Below are positions 1 through 10,307 of a stretch of 64,000 bases of DNA, one piece after another (position 1 is the stretch's first letter; each line of letters starts with the position of its first letter). Made by a program: the position numbers and the translations under genes. The stretch comes from Sesamum alatum. Lineage: Eukaryota; Streptophyta; Magnoliopsida; Lamiales; Pedaliaceae. The notes under the pieces were generated by a model. It saw only the letters and a program-made list of their open reading frames with translations. It was not told the DNA's origin and did not search any database. Location: the NCBI GenBank assembly GCA_034509735.1, contig JACGWO010000006.1, positions 6,401,001 to 6,465,000 on the forward strand, in the 5' to 3' direction.

Positions 1-1295
1 TCAATCATTGAGTTAAATCTATCTCAATTTTGAAGCATAGATGCCTAAGTTAAGGATGGAAATCGACGTCTTATTCCATGCCCTAGACTAAGGCCGGAAG
101 ACAGGCGACAGCAGGACCGTATCTATATGTAACTCGAAGCCTAAATGTTTCACGCAACATATTCACCTAGTCTCTAGTGCCATGGACTATTGCTAGACGA
201 CCACCCATGGTGACAAACTACTTTGGTTATGAGATAACAGAAATAGGTCCAAGTCTAGCTAAGGGTGAACCTAAAAAGTCACACCCGATTCACCGGATGT
301 GAAAGGTATTAATTTAGAATTAATTTTGGGAGAAGGTTTAATTGAATGGATTAAATTAAACTTCTTAGAGATTTAAGCCTTCATAGATTAATTGGATTAA
401 TCGGGCTTGAATTCATACATTGAATTTATGAATTTAATGAGCATGGGCTTCTCTTTTAATTAGATTAAAAGGATGAATAATTAGTGGACTTGAAATATTA
501 AATAGGATTTAATATATAGTCCATTGGACCTTTGGACTATTTGAATTTTAAACATGCCCATTCCATAAAGCCCATCAAGGATGGATGGGTGAGATTTGAT
601 CTAGAGGTTTTGAGATGGAGGGCTAGGATTCATCATAGGATGAGGTTTGACTAGGTCAAATCCTAAGTCTACTAGGATTTGACTAGGTCAAATCCCTAGT
701 TAATTAGGATGTGTCTCATTGGAAGAGGTTGAGTAGGATTAGGAATTCTAGTTCCTTATAAATACTCAAACCACACACACACACACATCACACACTAATC
801 TCTACACACACATTATGCCATCTCGGCTCTCTCTCTCTCTCTCTCTCGTCCACCTTCTCCACTTTTCTCCAAGATTTCCTTTGTTCTTCTTGATTCATTC
901 AAGGTAGAACATTAGAGACATCGGTAGTGTTAATCAATAGCATTGTATCAATGTCTCTTCTCCCCTAAACAACTTCTTGCTAGCACGAGAGTTTGTTACA
1001 ATCCGGTGAAGTGTGTGGACGTTGAGATCTTGGTGGCAAAACGGGGAACAATGCATGTAGCCGAACGAAGAGGACTACGAGGGTGATGTTTCCTCTTTAT
1101 GTTTCTTGTTCCTCCAAATTCTATGGCCTCCGTGTTGTGAACTTTTTGAACATGAGATACACTGAATGCCCAGGAGAATCAAGGGCACACCCTTGATTCG
1201 ATTTTAATTGCTTTTAATTCCATTTTTTTTTCGCTTATACGCTTTTATATTACGCACTCCCATGCTTCCGACCGCGCCTCTCTCGGGCCGATCCA
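1..1295 (+). repeat. LTR-like sequence of a Ty1/copia element (left edge outside window or unclear)
   Basis: Non-coding, AT-rich sequence with a TATA box at 757-764, AC and CT microsatellites (about 773-847) just downstream, and a tRNA-iMet-like primer binding site at 1304-1315. That order (U3, TATA, R-U5, primer site) is the layout of an LTR. The right edge is set by a CA at 1294-1295, a few bases before the primer site, and is approximate. No matching 3' LTR was found in the window, so this is inferred from context, not from an LTR pair. Confidence 0.55.
757..764 (+). promoter_or_regulatory. TATA box in LTR-like sequence
   Basis: TATAAATA, followed by CA-rich and CT-rich simple repeats. 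Likely start of element transcription about 30 bp downstream; inference only. Confidence 0.45.
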
Positions 1296-1303
1296 TCTTA
1301 AAG

Positions 1304-1315
1304 TGGTATCGAAGC
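1304..1315 (+). other. Primer binding site (tRNA-iMet type, degenerate)
   Basis: TGGTATCGAAGC matches the usual plant site TGGTATCAGAGC at 10 of 12 positions. It marks the end of the LTR and the start of the element interior. Confidence 0.55.
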
Positions 1316-1716
1316 TCGGTTCGATGTATAGGCCTAGAATTCAATGTGCCACACGTGTGTTTAAGCATGTTTAACGTGTTAATTTTACGTTTGAAGCATG
1401 TTTTAGCGTAGATCTTGTTTGGCGTTTAATGTTGCATGGGATTATTGATCATGGATTTCTTGAATGTGTATATACATGTTCTTGGGTTGGAATTACCTTG
1501 TGGTTCAGAAAATTGCATGAAAAGGGCACAAAAAGGTGAAAAACGGCAAGCCGGCAGCAGCAACACGCTGGCCGTGCGCAGGCAAGGGCCTGCGCGTACC
1601 CGACCAACGCACCTAGTGCACGCTGTGCCGGCCGCACGCGCGGCCGCTTTCGCAGACAAAGGACGCCTGCACCCTCCAACTGGTACAACTATATCTCATT
1701 TAAATATCACACTTAA
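1316..1716 (+). other. Untranslated leader of the copia element, GC-rich
   Basis: Sequence between the primer site and the inserted LTR-type repeat. The part from 1540 to 1680 is strikingly GC-rich compared with its surroundings. Short overlapping ORFs on both strands here look like by-products of the composition. The leader seems to resume at 4290, before gag at 4505. Confidence 0.4.
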
Positions 1717-4289
1717 TGTAAACCCTGTTTAAATATGTAGTTGTGCACATCAAATACGACAAAAATGGAACTATTATATAATTTGTTCACATGTTATTCT
1801 CGCTTTTAATCCAAAATGAGACTTCTATTTCTATTTACAATGAGGAGAAAACAACATACTGGCCCGACTTGACTAGAATGCAAAACGTAGACCTAGTTGT
1901 CGTGAATAGGCACAACAAAATCTACACCTGAAAAATGTTAGCAGAGGGATGAGTCTGCAACTCAATAAGTATATAACCGGCACCAACTATACACACACCT
2001 CAAATATAGTTTTGCACAAGATAAAAATAAGCCACGTATATAAAATATAAATAATTCGATCAAACACGTTTTATTTCATTTCTCCACGTAATCATCTCAT
2101 AACAAAATAATCAATCGAACTCATCTTTCCCTAGTTGGCTTACCAGATAGGCGATATAGTGTTTTTCTCCACCAACTCAACCTCACTATTCATTCATATA
2201 TATACATGAATCCCCTTGACATGCCACACAGGCTCATCAGTCTCATTTCGCATCGTAGCTCTTTCATTTAGCATCAAAGCTCTTTTCACATCGCATCATA
2301 GCTCTTTCATATCACATCATAGCCCTTTCATTTCATTTTGCCACATAGGCTATTCAACAACATCAAGGGGTATTCATATCATAATTACATTCAATTTCCA
2401 TCACTCCCTCGAGTTCACATATCACCGTTCTTGTAAGACAACTAGTCAAGTAATAGCCCATACCAGCACATTATCATTTGCAAGCACCGACAACACATCA
2501 TTCAACAAATAGAACATTTCAATATGTTTTGTCATTTCACTTTCACAACATTAATTGTTCAGATTCAATGACCAATAAAAATAAAAATAGATTAATTCTA
2601 GCACGAATCATAGACTTACATAGAGGTAGTATCACAAAGAAATAATACATATATAGATAGTACTAATTATTTACTTACACAACACTGATAGGAAAAATGA
2701 ACATATATAGGCAGCACTAATTATTTACTTATCTTGACTTACAACGATCTAACTTGTACGTAACGAGTTGTTCAATCCTTTACCTTATCCCCCTTATCCT
2801 TATCCTATAATCAACACATCAAACGTATCGTAATTTCTAAATAGAATATTAAATATTATTCGTATGATTTCCAATAATATTTTAATATTTCATTAAATCC
2901 TCATCGTATTATAGCTATCATTCTTAACAACAATTCTTGGATTATATTATCTCACTCCTTTCTAATAAATGTAATACTTTCAAATATAACATTGTAATAT
3001 TTCTCAAAGGCTTTAATAAAATTTTCGTTCTTAATTATAGAACTTTGGCATTTTTATCCTTTATCTTTATAGGGTTGCAAAATAGTCCTGTAATTTTTTG
3101 ACATTTTGCGATTTTGGTCCTTTTGGTGTCGGATTTTGAAAAAGTTACCGGAACAAATCATGTGCCCCTCGCGATTTTGGCATTTTTATCCTTTATCATT
3201 TTGGGAATTGCAAAAGAGTCCTGTAACTTCTTGATATTTTGCAATTTTGGTCCTTTCAGTGATGGATTTTGCAAAAGTTGTCGGAATAAATCATGTGCCA
3301 CCTCATTTTATTTTTTAATTTTTCATCCATGTTGGTAAAAGTAAACCAATCCGAACAAAAGCCCCAATTTAAATGAACCATGTGAGGCGCACATGATATC
3401 TTCCGTCAACTTTTGCAAAATTCGGCACCAGAAGGACCAAAATCACGAAAATGTCAAAAAGTTACAGGACTCTTTTGCAATCCTAAAAAGATAAAGGATA
3501 AAAATGTCAAAGTGCCAAAATTATAGGACAAAAGATTTATTTAAGCCATTTCTCAAATATAATTTTCTAATATTCCTATCAAATTTTCTATCAATCTCTC
3601 AAATATAACTTTTACCCTGATTAAACTAAGCCAATCAATTATAGAAATATTTAAATATGCTACATTAAGTAGTTTAAGCCATTAACTATAACACCCCTAA
3701 TTCAGTTGAGATATTTAACCAAACACTAATTTATAAATACTCAAATTCATAAAATTTTCCTGTTAAATGCTAAATCAAACAGTATAAATAATATTTAAAT
3801 AATATAATTATATAAATTAATAAATAATTTAAAGAATTAATACATACCTATACCATAGAAAATGAAAAACGAAATGGCTTCTGTGTGTATAAGGTTTACT
3901 TTGGGATTAAGCTTATTAACTATTCTATATATATATATATATATATGTGTATATATATATATATATATATACAAGTAAGGTGGTAAGGTATTTAGGTGCC
4001 TTTGTCTTATGTGGGGGCTTGTAGCCACCTGCTCTTGCCCCTACTTTTCTATCTTTATCCTACACACACATATATATATATATATATATTAATTTTTTCA
4101 AATTTCTAATCCCTAAGTTTTTAAATTTATATATATCTCTTATGAAAATTTTATAAAGTTCCAATCAAGTCCCTTAAAATTCTAATATATTTAAATTTCG
4201 ACCTATAATTCATTTACTAATTAATTTAAATTTCTTAAATACTTATCAATTAATCTCACAATTATATATTAAAATTTATGGACGTCACA
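1717..4289. repeat. Long LTR-type repeat (family A, copy 1), interrupted by a foldback element
   Basis: Shares start, end and several interior phrases with the repeat at 28418-30752: both begin TGTRAM-CCC, both contain an ACTCAATAAGTATA stretch, and both end TGGACGTCACA. I infer it is a solo LTR or similar insertion into the leader of the copia element. It is split by the Mutator-like foldback at 3008-3547. It has AT microsatellites at about 3925-3971 and 4070-4090. No target duplication is evident; the left edge is approximate. Confidence 0.5.
3008..3547. mobile_element. Mutator-like foldback element (MITE), 540 bp, 9-bp target duplication
   Basis: Flanked by perfect 9-bp copies of ATTTCTCAA (2999-3007 and 3548-3556). 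The ends are inverted: AGGCTTTAATAAA on the left, GGCTTAAATAAA on the reverse of the right. Each arm contains phrases such as TTTTTATCCTTTAT and GTCCTGTAA. The left arm is present twice in direct order (about 3045-3170 and 3175-3310), so the element is an asymmetric foldback. A 9-bp target duplication is the mark of Mutator-like transposases. No coding capacity. Confidence 0.85.
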
Positions 4290-5370
4290 GAATACCTCCC
4301 ACAAGGTTATTTTTCATACGAATCGTAAAAGCGGGGTATGGAGAATTTTTCTTGTGGACCCCAAGCCCACTAGGAATCCATTTCCCGAGACCCCGTTTGA
4401 GAGTGATAGGCTTTCGTAGAAATAGTTAAGTACTAAGGACCGAGTCTTAACTTGAATTTAATATTACTTCATCTGCTTATTATTTTCTGCTTTATATATT
4501 GTAGATGTCTAAGTATCCATTAAATCTAAATGTTAGAGGCTAATAAATTAAATGGAACCAACTACATGAATTGGCTGTGAAATCTTCATATGGTCTTAGA
4601 TTTCCAGAACCTAACTCATATTCTGGATGAGGATGTTCCTCAGGCCTTGCCAGAGGGATCGACAATTGAAGAACGGTAGGCGTTCAAGAAGTTGAAGGAT
4701 GACTACTGACAAGTCCGCAGAATCATACTGAACTCGATGATAATCGAGATCTAGAAGCAGTACGATAACCATGATGATGTTGGCTCAATTATGCTTCATT
4801 TGCGTGATGTCTATGCGGTCCTGGACCGACATATAGGATATAATGCAACGAAGGCATTTTTGGAGCTAAGATGTCGGAAGGCTCGTCTGTACAAAAATAT
4901 GGAGTGATGATGCTATCCCTCGTGGAGAAGCTCAAAAGACCTCCATGTCAGTCTTGAAAGAGAGACGTACATTGACGTGATCCTTCAAGTCTCTTCCTTC
5001 CTCCTACGAACCACTTATTATCAACATTAAAGAGCATGAAAGAGATCTTTATAGGTTGATAATTATGTTGGTCTAGTACGGGCAACGATTGAAAAATTTG
5101 AGCCAACAGTACTAGTAGGAGAGGCTTCAACCTCTATAGTGAAAGGCGAGGGTGCCGGATGGCAAAAGAGGAAGAAGACTGAGGTGACATCGGTTGCTAA
5201 CACTTCGAGTGTTGTTCCTATTACACCGCAAAGCGGAGGTAAGGGAAAGAGGAAAGGATTCGGCGGTCAAGTTCAAGATTTCTAAGAACGTATGCATTTA
5301 TTGCTGTAAAAGAGGACCATTGGAAGAAGGAGTGTCCTAAACCCCTCTCCAATGAAGGTAAAATTTTAGT
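4290..5370 (+). pseudogene. Ty1/copia gag remnant with zinc knuckle
   Basis: An ATG at 4505 opens the region, but the reading frame shifts soon after. Across frames one reads a copia Gag: LNGTNYMNWL, then a helical segment ending near 4905, then from about 5155 a basic linker and at about 5290-5345 a degraded CCHC knuckle (VCIYCCKRG where copia has CIYCKKKGHWKKEC). Several stops (for example in DDYxQVRR) and frameshifts make it a pseudogene. It belongs to the element begun by the LTR-like sequence at 1-1295. Gag would form the cytoplasmic virus-like particle; this copy cannot. Confidence 0.75.
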
Positions 5371-6984
5371 TGAGTATGGACATGATCACTCTACTCTCTT
5401 TGGCTAAATGGATTAATCAAGACCAACTTACAGATTTGGCATCCGTAAAAGCTAGGACGATTTTTCTTATTAAGGACAAGCAAGTTAGAAGATTCGAGGA
5501 ATCTAGGGATAGACGATTCGAATAGACTAAGCTGGGGGGTCCTTTCTGAAGAAGGAAAAGTCCGAAAGCTCTTTGTTGGACAAACTAGGCTTTCTAAATA
5601 GTCTATTGGATAGGATACAATAAGACAATTGTAGGTTACTGAATACACAAGACTATGAGGAGGTTCAGAAGTCTAAAGGTCCCATTTGAAGTTTGGGAAT
5701 TAGACTTGAGGTGGTGAACAGAAAATGGTCGCAAAATTAAAACCTGTTTTGATAAGATCGAAAAGGCCGTGTATTTATTAGGAGTTCTTGAGCATCCAGT
5801 TGAGAATGAAATTCAATGAAACACTTCCTGTAAAAGCCAAGTATGACGGTCTTAGATAAAGAAAGCGATCGAGCCTCGTTGGACAGAGTTCAATTGAAGT
5901 TTCATGAAATTACCTTATCCTATGTAGACGTGGACTCAAAAATTGCCAACGTGAGGAACGTGGCACTTTGTTTTAAGTGACGTACTATGGTGCCATGGTT
6001 TGGCAAGCCTGTGTCCTGACAAAGTCCTTGAGCATGTAGGAGGATCCTACATATCAAAAGACTAGTGGGAGACATACAATGTCTAATTTGTACAGGTTTA
6101 CGGCAGAATAACGCTAACGTTGCTTATAATCGCATTTCTTACTTAACTGATCATATTCTAGTCCCCTCAAGAACAAACTCGAATGTCGTAGAGGTACGAC
6201 TGATTGGTATAAGTTCGGTCAAATTTGGATAATGAACCAAACGACCTACGGAACGTGATGTTAGACACCATAGTCGGATTTATGGAGAGCAGCCATAGAA
6301 TCCACTAGGGAATTCAAACAAGGTTTGAAACACCACATAATTGGAATAATCATTTTTTATGAGCTCATACGGAGTATGACTCGGCCTTGAACGACATGTG
6401 ATCAGTGGGAGTAGAAATTGTGGTCCGAGTGTTTAGGTGTGTAAAGTCTTGTTCATCATGGATGAATCTAAGACATTAGGAATCACTAAAACACAACCAT
6501 AGCTCAAGAAAATTCTCCATGACATTTTAAAAGTTCCCACATACATATCGTGGATTGAATCGTTCAAGACTCAGTCATTATAGACTGATGAGAAAGCTCA
6601 TATATGTAGAGGGATAAGTTGTTTAATGAGAAAGCTTGGATGTTGAATATCCCCTACGTCTTAACCCTAGATAAACATGAGATATGTTTAGTCGATGCAT
6701 GGGATCCGATGTTGAGTGTGCTTTGTGCATGAACACCAGAAATCGTGAATGCACTGAGGAGTTGAAGACAGCAGTCAAGAACAATTCTTAGTACCTGAAT
6801 AGAGTCTAAAGATGTGTTCTCGATGCACCATCCGTAGAGAGCTGTTTTGGAAGGCTAAAGCGATACTAGCTTCAAGAACGTAGTGAAAAACGGTTAGTCT
6901 CAAAAGTATGCACAGTTAGGCTCAATGATGATTATGGTAGCTACAAAGGGATTTTCAAGCAGGATACCATAAAGAGCTTCATTA
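5371..6984 (+). mobile_element. Heavily decayed interior of the plus-strand copia element
   Basis: No open frame longer than about 85 codons and no domain I can name with confidence. Composition and position (directly after gag and knuckle) suggest decayed pol sequence. Fragments such as MDESKTLGITKTQP around 6458-6500 have a coding look but many stops. The right edge is where minus-strand LINE homology starts, near 6985. No 3' LTR was seen. Confidence 0.35.
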
Positions 6985-9678
6985 AAAAGTCAATTGCATT
7001 GGATAGTGGTTATGGATGAAAATCGCATCCATAGGTTGGACGTTGTGCCTAGCACGGCCGAGTCGATGGCTGCCTAGGTGGCGGACAACCAAGCTATGGC
7101 GAATAATTTCACTTTGTTCGGCACACAGACTTCTAGATAAAATCCCAAGCATTTCCTGTTTGTCGCAAGCCGCTGCTTCCAGCACATAATGGATCATCTA
7201 AATGAGAAAGGTTGTATGCTGACCGTACAGACAAACATCCATTTTTGGCATGGTGGTAGACCAGCACATCTTCGCTAGCTCGTCCTAAAGGGATCGAGAG
7301 AATAAACTCGCATCAATGGGAGAACAAGTCTCGAATCAGGTCTTATTCCAATGCCTTCCTTCACTTTGAATCAGCTCCGCCACTTTAGCGTATGTGCTTA
7401 GTGTTCACAGGGGCGAGATGACCTTTAAGGTGAGGCCTCGTGGCAACCAACATTGTGACAGATGCGAATTTTCCTGCCATCGCCAATGCGTCATCTAGAG
7501 CCACGTTCAATGAGATACTTGGGACTAAGAATACTTTCACACGAAAATGAAGAATTGGAACCTTGTTTAGCGTTAAAGAAATTAGATTTTGGGAAGTACC
7601 ATGCTTTGAGAATTCTGCTCAACAAGGACTCTAGATTAGTAGGAATCTGCATCCTTGCTTTGCAAGTAGTTTAATGTTGAAAAACTTAAAATCCCGAAAA
7701 CCCAAACCTCCGTTCCACTTCTGTTTACACAAAGTGTTCTAATTAGTCCAATGTATCTTCTTCTCCTCACGGTTGCTCACTAGAAGTCCGAAATAAGAGA
7801 GTTGAGCGAATTCAGAAAGGTTGTTCGCAGACGGAAGCAGGCCATGGCGTAAGTTGGCATCGACTGTAAGACTGCCTTGATAAGCACCGAGCGTCCAACT
7901 TGCGATAAGTGGCGTTCCTTCCAACCCAATGTTTTTTTCCACATCTTCTCCTTTATCTCTTTAAAAGCCTTTCGTTGTGATTGTCTGATGATGGCAAGAA
8001 GACCCAAGTAGCAAGAGAAGCCGTCTCAAGTCTGATGCAGGATGTATGCCAAGTCGGTTCGAACTTCCGAGAGCGTATTGAGGGCTGGAGATAATGGTGG
8101 ATTTGTCCATGTTTATAAGCTGGCCCGAGGCAAGTTCGTATTTCTGCAGAATATCCTTGACACACATCAACTCTTTCCTGTTTGCTGCACAGTAAATTGT
8201 TGTATCATCCGCAAAGAGAAAATGATTAATTCTTGGTGTTGTTCTCGCCACTCTCATGCCTGTTAACAAACCATCTTGTTCCATAGCCTGCAAGTACCTA
8301 CTGAAAGCTTCTGAGCACAAAATGAATAAGTACAGGGAGAGGGGGTTTCATTGGCAGATAACCCTCTCCGGAATAATATTGCCAAACCCCTCACCATTGA
8401 GAACAAAGGAGAAAGAAACAGAAGAGATGCAACTATAGACTAAACAAACAAACCTACCATCAAGGCCAAGCCTTTCAAGCATACCTTTTAGAAAGGGCCA
8501 CTCCACACGGTCATATGCTTGCTCATATCAAGTTTGAGCACCACGTACCATGCCTTACCAACTCTCTTTTTATTGAGAAAATTGTTTACCCCATAGGCAA
8601 TAAGAATGTTGTCTGAAATTAGTCTACCTGGAACAAAAGTAGACTGGGACTCCGAAACGATATTAGACAAGAAAGGTTTAAGTCTATTAGCCAACACTTT
8701 GGATGCTAACTTGTAGACCACATTATATAGGCTAATAAGCCGGAATTGAGTGATCGTTTCAGGTTTTTGACACTTCGGGATAAGAACAATATGCGTGTAA
8801 TTGAGTTTATGAAAGAGCACATCATTATGCAAAAAGTCAAGGACACAAGCACTGATCGACTCGAAGCTCTAGCGTGAAAAAAGAAGAAGAAATGATTGTG
8901 GTAATTCCCTGTATCCGCTCTTTATCCGAAACCATATTGCCTGTGTTGTCCCGAAATTTCACTATCTCATTCCTTTTCTACCGACTCGAACCTCTGGCGT
9001 GAAAAGAAAAAGAAGTGTTCCGATCTCCACACTTAAGTCATTTGACCTTTCCTTGTTGCTTCCAAACCTCTCCTCATCCATTTTCAAACTACCTAGATGA
9101 GCTTGAGTAGAAGCCTCTTCCTACCGTGATGTTGCTGCAACTTGTACCTTTCTCAATGTGTAAATCCTCTCTTCAAGCAATCTGATTTTCTTTCGCAGGT
9201 TACCAAATCTGGCTACAGTCCAGTTGATAAGTCCCAAACGGCAATCCTCAATGTCAGCCCAAGCTCGTTCCATAGAATTCGTAGCCCGCATACTGTCCCA
9301 ATGATCTCTAATAATCTGCTCGCACTCCTCACCCCAATAAGCTTCGAACCTGTGTGGTTTTTTGTCGTCTCTGTATATATGCCCTGGTTAGAGCATAGTC
9401 TGATCGGAGGGTCTCTAAGTGAGTGACCTAGTAGTTTTGAAACCTTTTGCACCATTCCTTCGTCGCACATGCACAATCCAGTCTCTCTTTAACTGTATGT
9501 GGGGAAGCTCAGTTATTGGACCACGTAAATTTGTAGCCTTCAAAACTCAAATCTTGTAAGTTCCATGAGATAAGTGTGTGCCTGAAGTCTCGCATCTGGC
9601 GTAGAGGCTTTGCTTACTCCCCTCCTTTTTCATGATCGTGGATGATTTTGTTAAAATCCCCGATATATATTGCAAACA
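6985..9678 (-). pseudogene. Decayed L1-type LINE (ORF2: endonuclease tail, reverse transcriptase, connection domain)
   Basis: Read on the minus strand across frames: GDFNKIIHDHEKGG (endonuclease, about 9660-9615), TWSNN...VKERLDCACATKEW (about 9520-9460), LEERIYTLRK (about 9170), GDRNTSFFF (about 9010), HIVLIPKCQKPETITQFR (reverse transcriptase, about 8780), LDMSKAYDRVEWPF across a frameshift (about 8520), FADDTTIYC (catalytic YADD-type motif, about 8220), WKKTLGWKERHLS and LIKAV (thumb, about 7930), WNGGLGFRDFK (about 7710), and VAELIQSEGRHWN to SVRSAYN (about 7370-7220). Many frameshifts and stops. The segment before LVLDFLHND lacks the usual PGPDG region, so an internal deletion is likely. 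There is no poly(A) tail at the left end: the copy is cut off against the copia remnant. Confidence 0.85.
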
Positions 9679-10141
9679 AATTTTCGTATTTCTGAATTTT
9701 CAAACAAGAAACTATTACAAATAAATTCCGTTGAATTGATTTGATTTGTAGGTGCAAAATCTCTACTTGAAACCTTTGATTCTTCTCTTCAAGAACGTGA
9801 TCTTTGACTTTGGCAACTTTTGAGGTGAAACTCGACATTTGATCTCCTTTGACGTTGACTTTGACTTTGAATAACGTTAATTCGGGGGTCATTGACTTGT
9901 TCCCGGATTAAACGCTATGGACTTGAAGATATTTGACTTGAATTTGGGATATTTCTTGGTGGATTTGAGACTTTGGTCTTCCGCCAAGGTTGATTTGCTT
10001 CTTGATAATGTTAATTCGCGGGTCTTTTGACTTCTGCTCAAATCAAACGTTGACTTTGGATGACTTTCGGGACGAACGCCTTGATTCTTGCCTTAAATGC
10101 GTTTGATCTTCCTTGATTTGCTATTGAGAGGATTCGGGGAT
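9679..10141 (-). repeat. LTR-like fragment (part 1), split by LINE insertion
   Basis: Non-coding sequence rich in repeated words (TTGACTTTGACTTT, CTTGATT). It continues at 15313 once the LINE at 10152-15302 is removed. The right half has a minus-strand TATA box, so the whole looks like an LTR or retroelement leader in minus orientation. Family not identified. Confidence 0.4.
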
Positions 10142-10151
10142 TCTCTTGCTT
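10142..10151. repeat. Target-site duplication, left copy, of LINE 10152-15302
   Basis: TCTCTTGCTT, repeated exactly at 15303-15312. It runs directly into the poly(T) that is the LINE's poly(A) tail on the minus strand. Confidence 0.75.
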
Positions 10152-10307
10152 TTTTTTTTTGGTTAAAGCCGCCGGCGATGCGGGGGGTTAGGCCGGACCC
10201 CTACCCGTATATATAAATGCAAAGAATCACTGTACACTGGCAAAACGCAATAAAAAGAGAAGAAAAGCGAAACCCCTATACACCCCCAATTAAGTATAAG
10301 ACTTACT

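Noticed and set aside
1436..1732. Overlapping ORFs in the GC-rich leader
   Set aside because: Open on both strands because of GC-rich composition; they sit in the untranslated leader of an LTR element.
9614..9892. 92-codon minus-strand frame as a single protein
   Set aside because: It is a chance fusion: the last 15 or so residues are LINE endonuclease, the rest is LTR-like non-coding sequence with repeated TTGACTTTG words.
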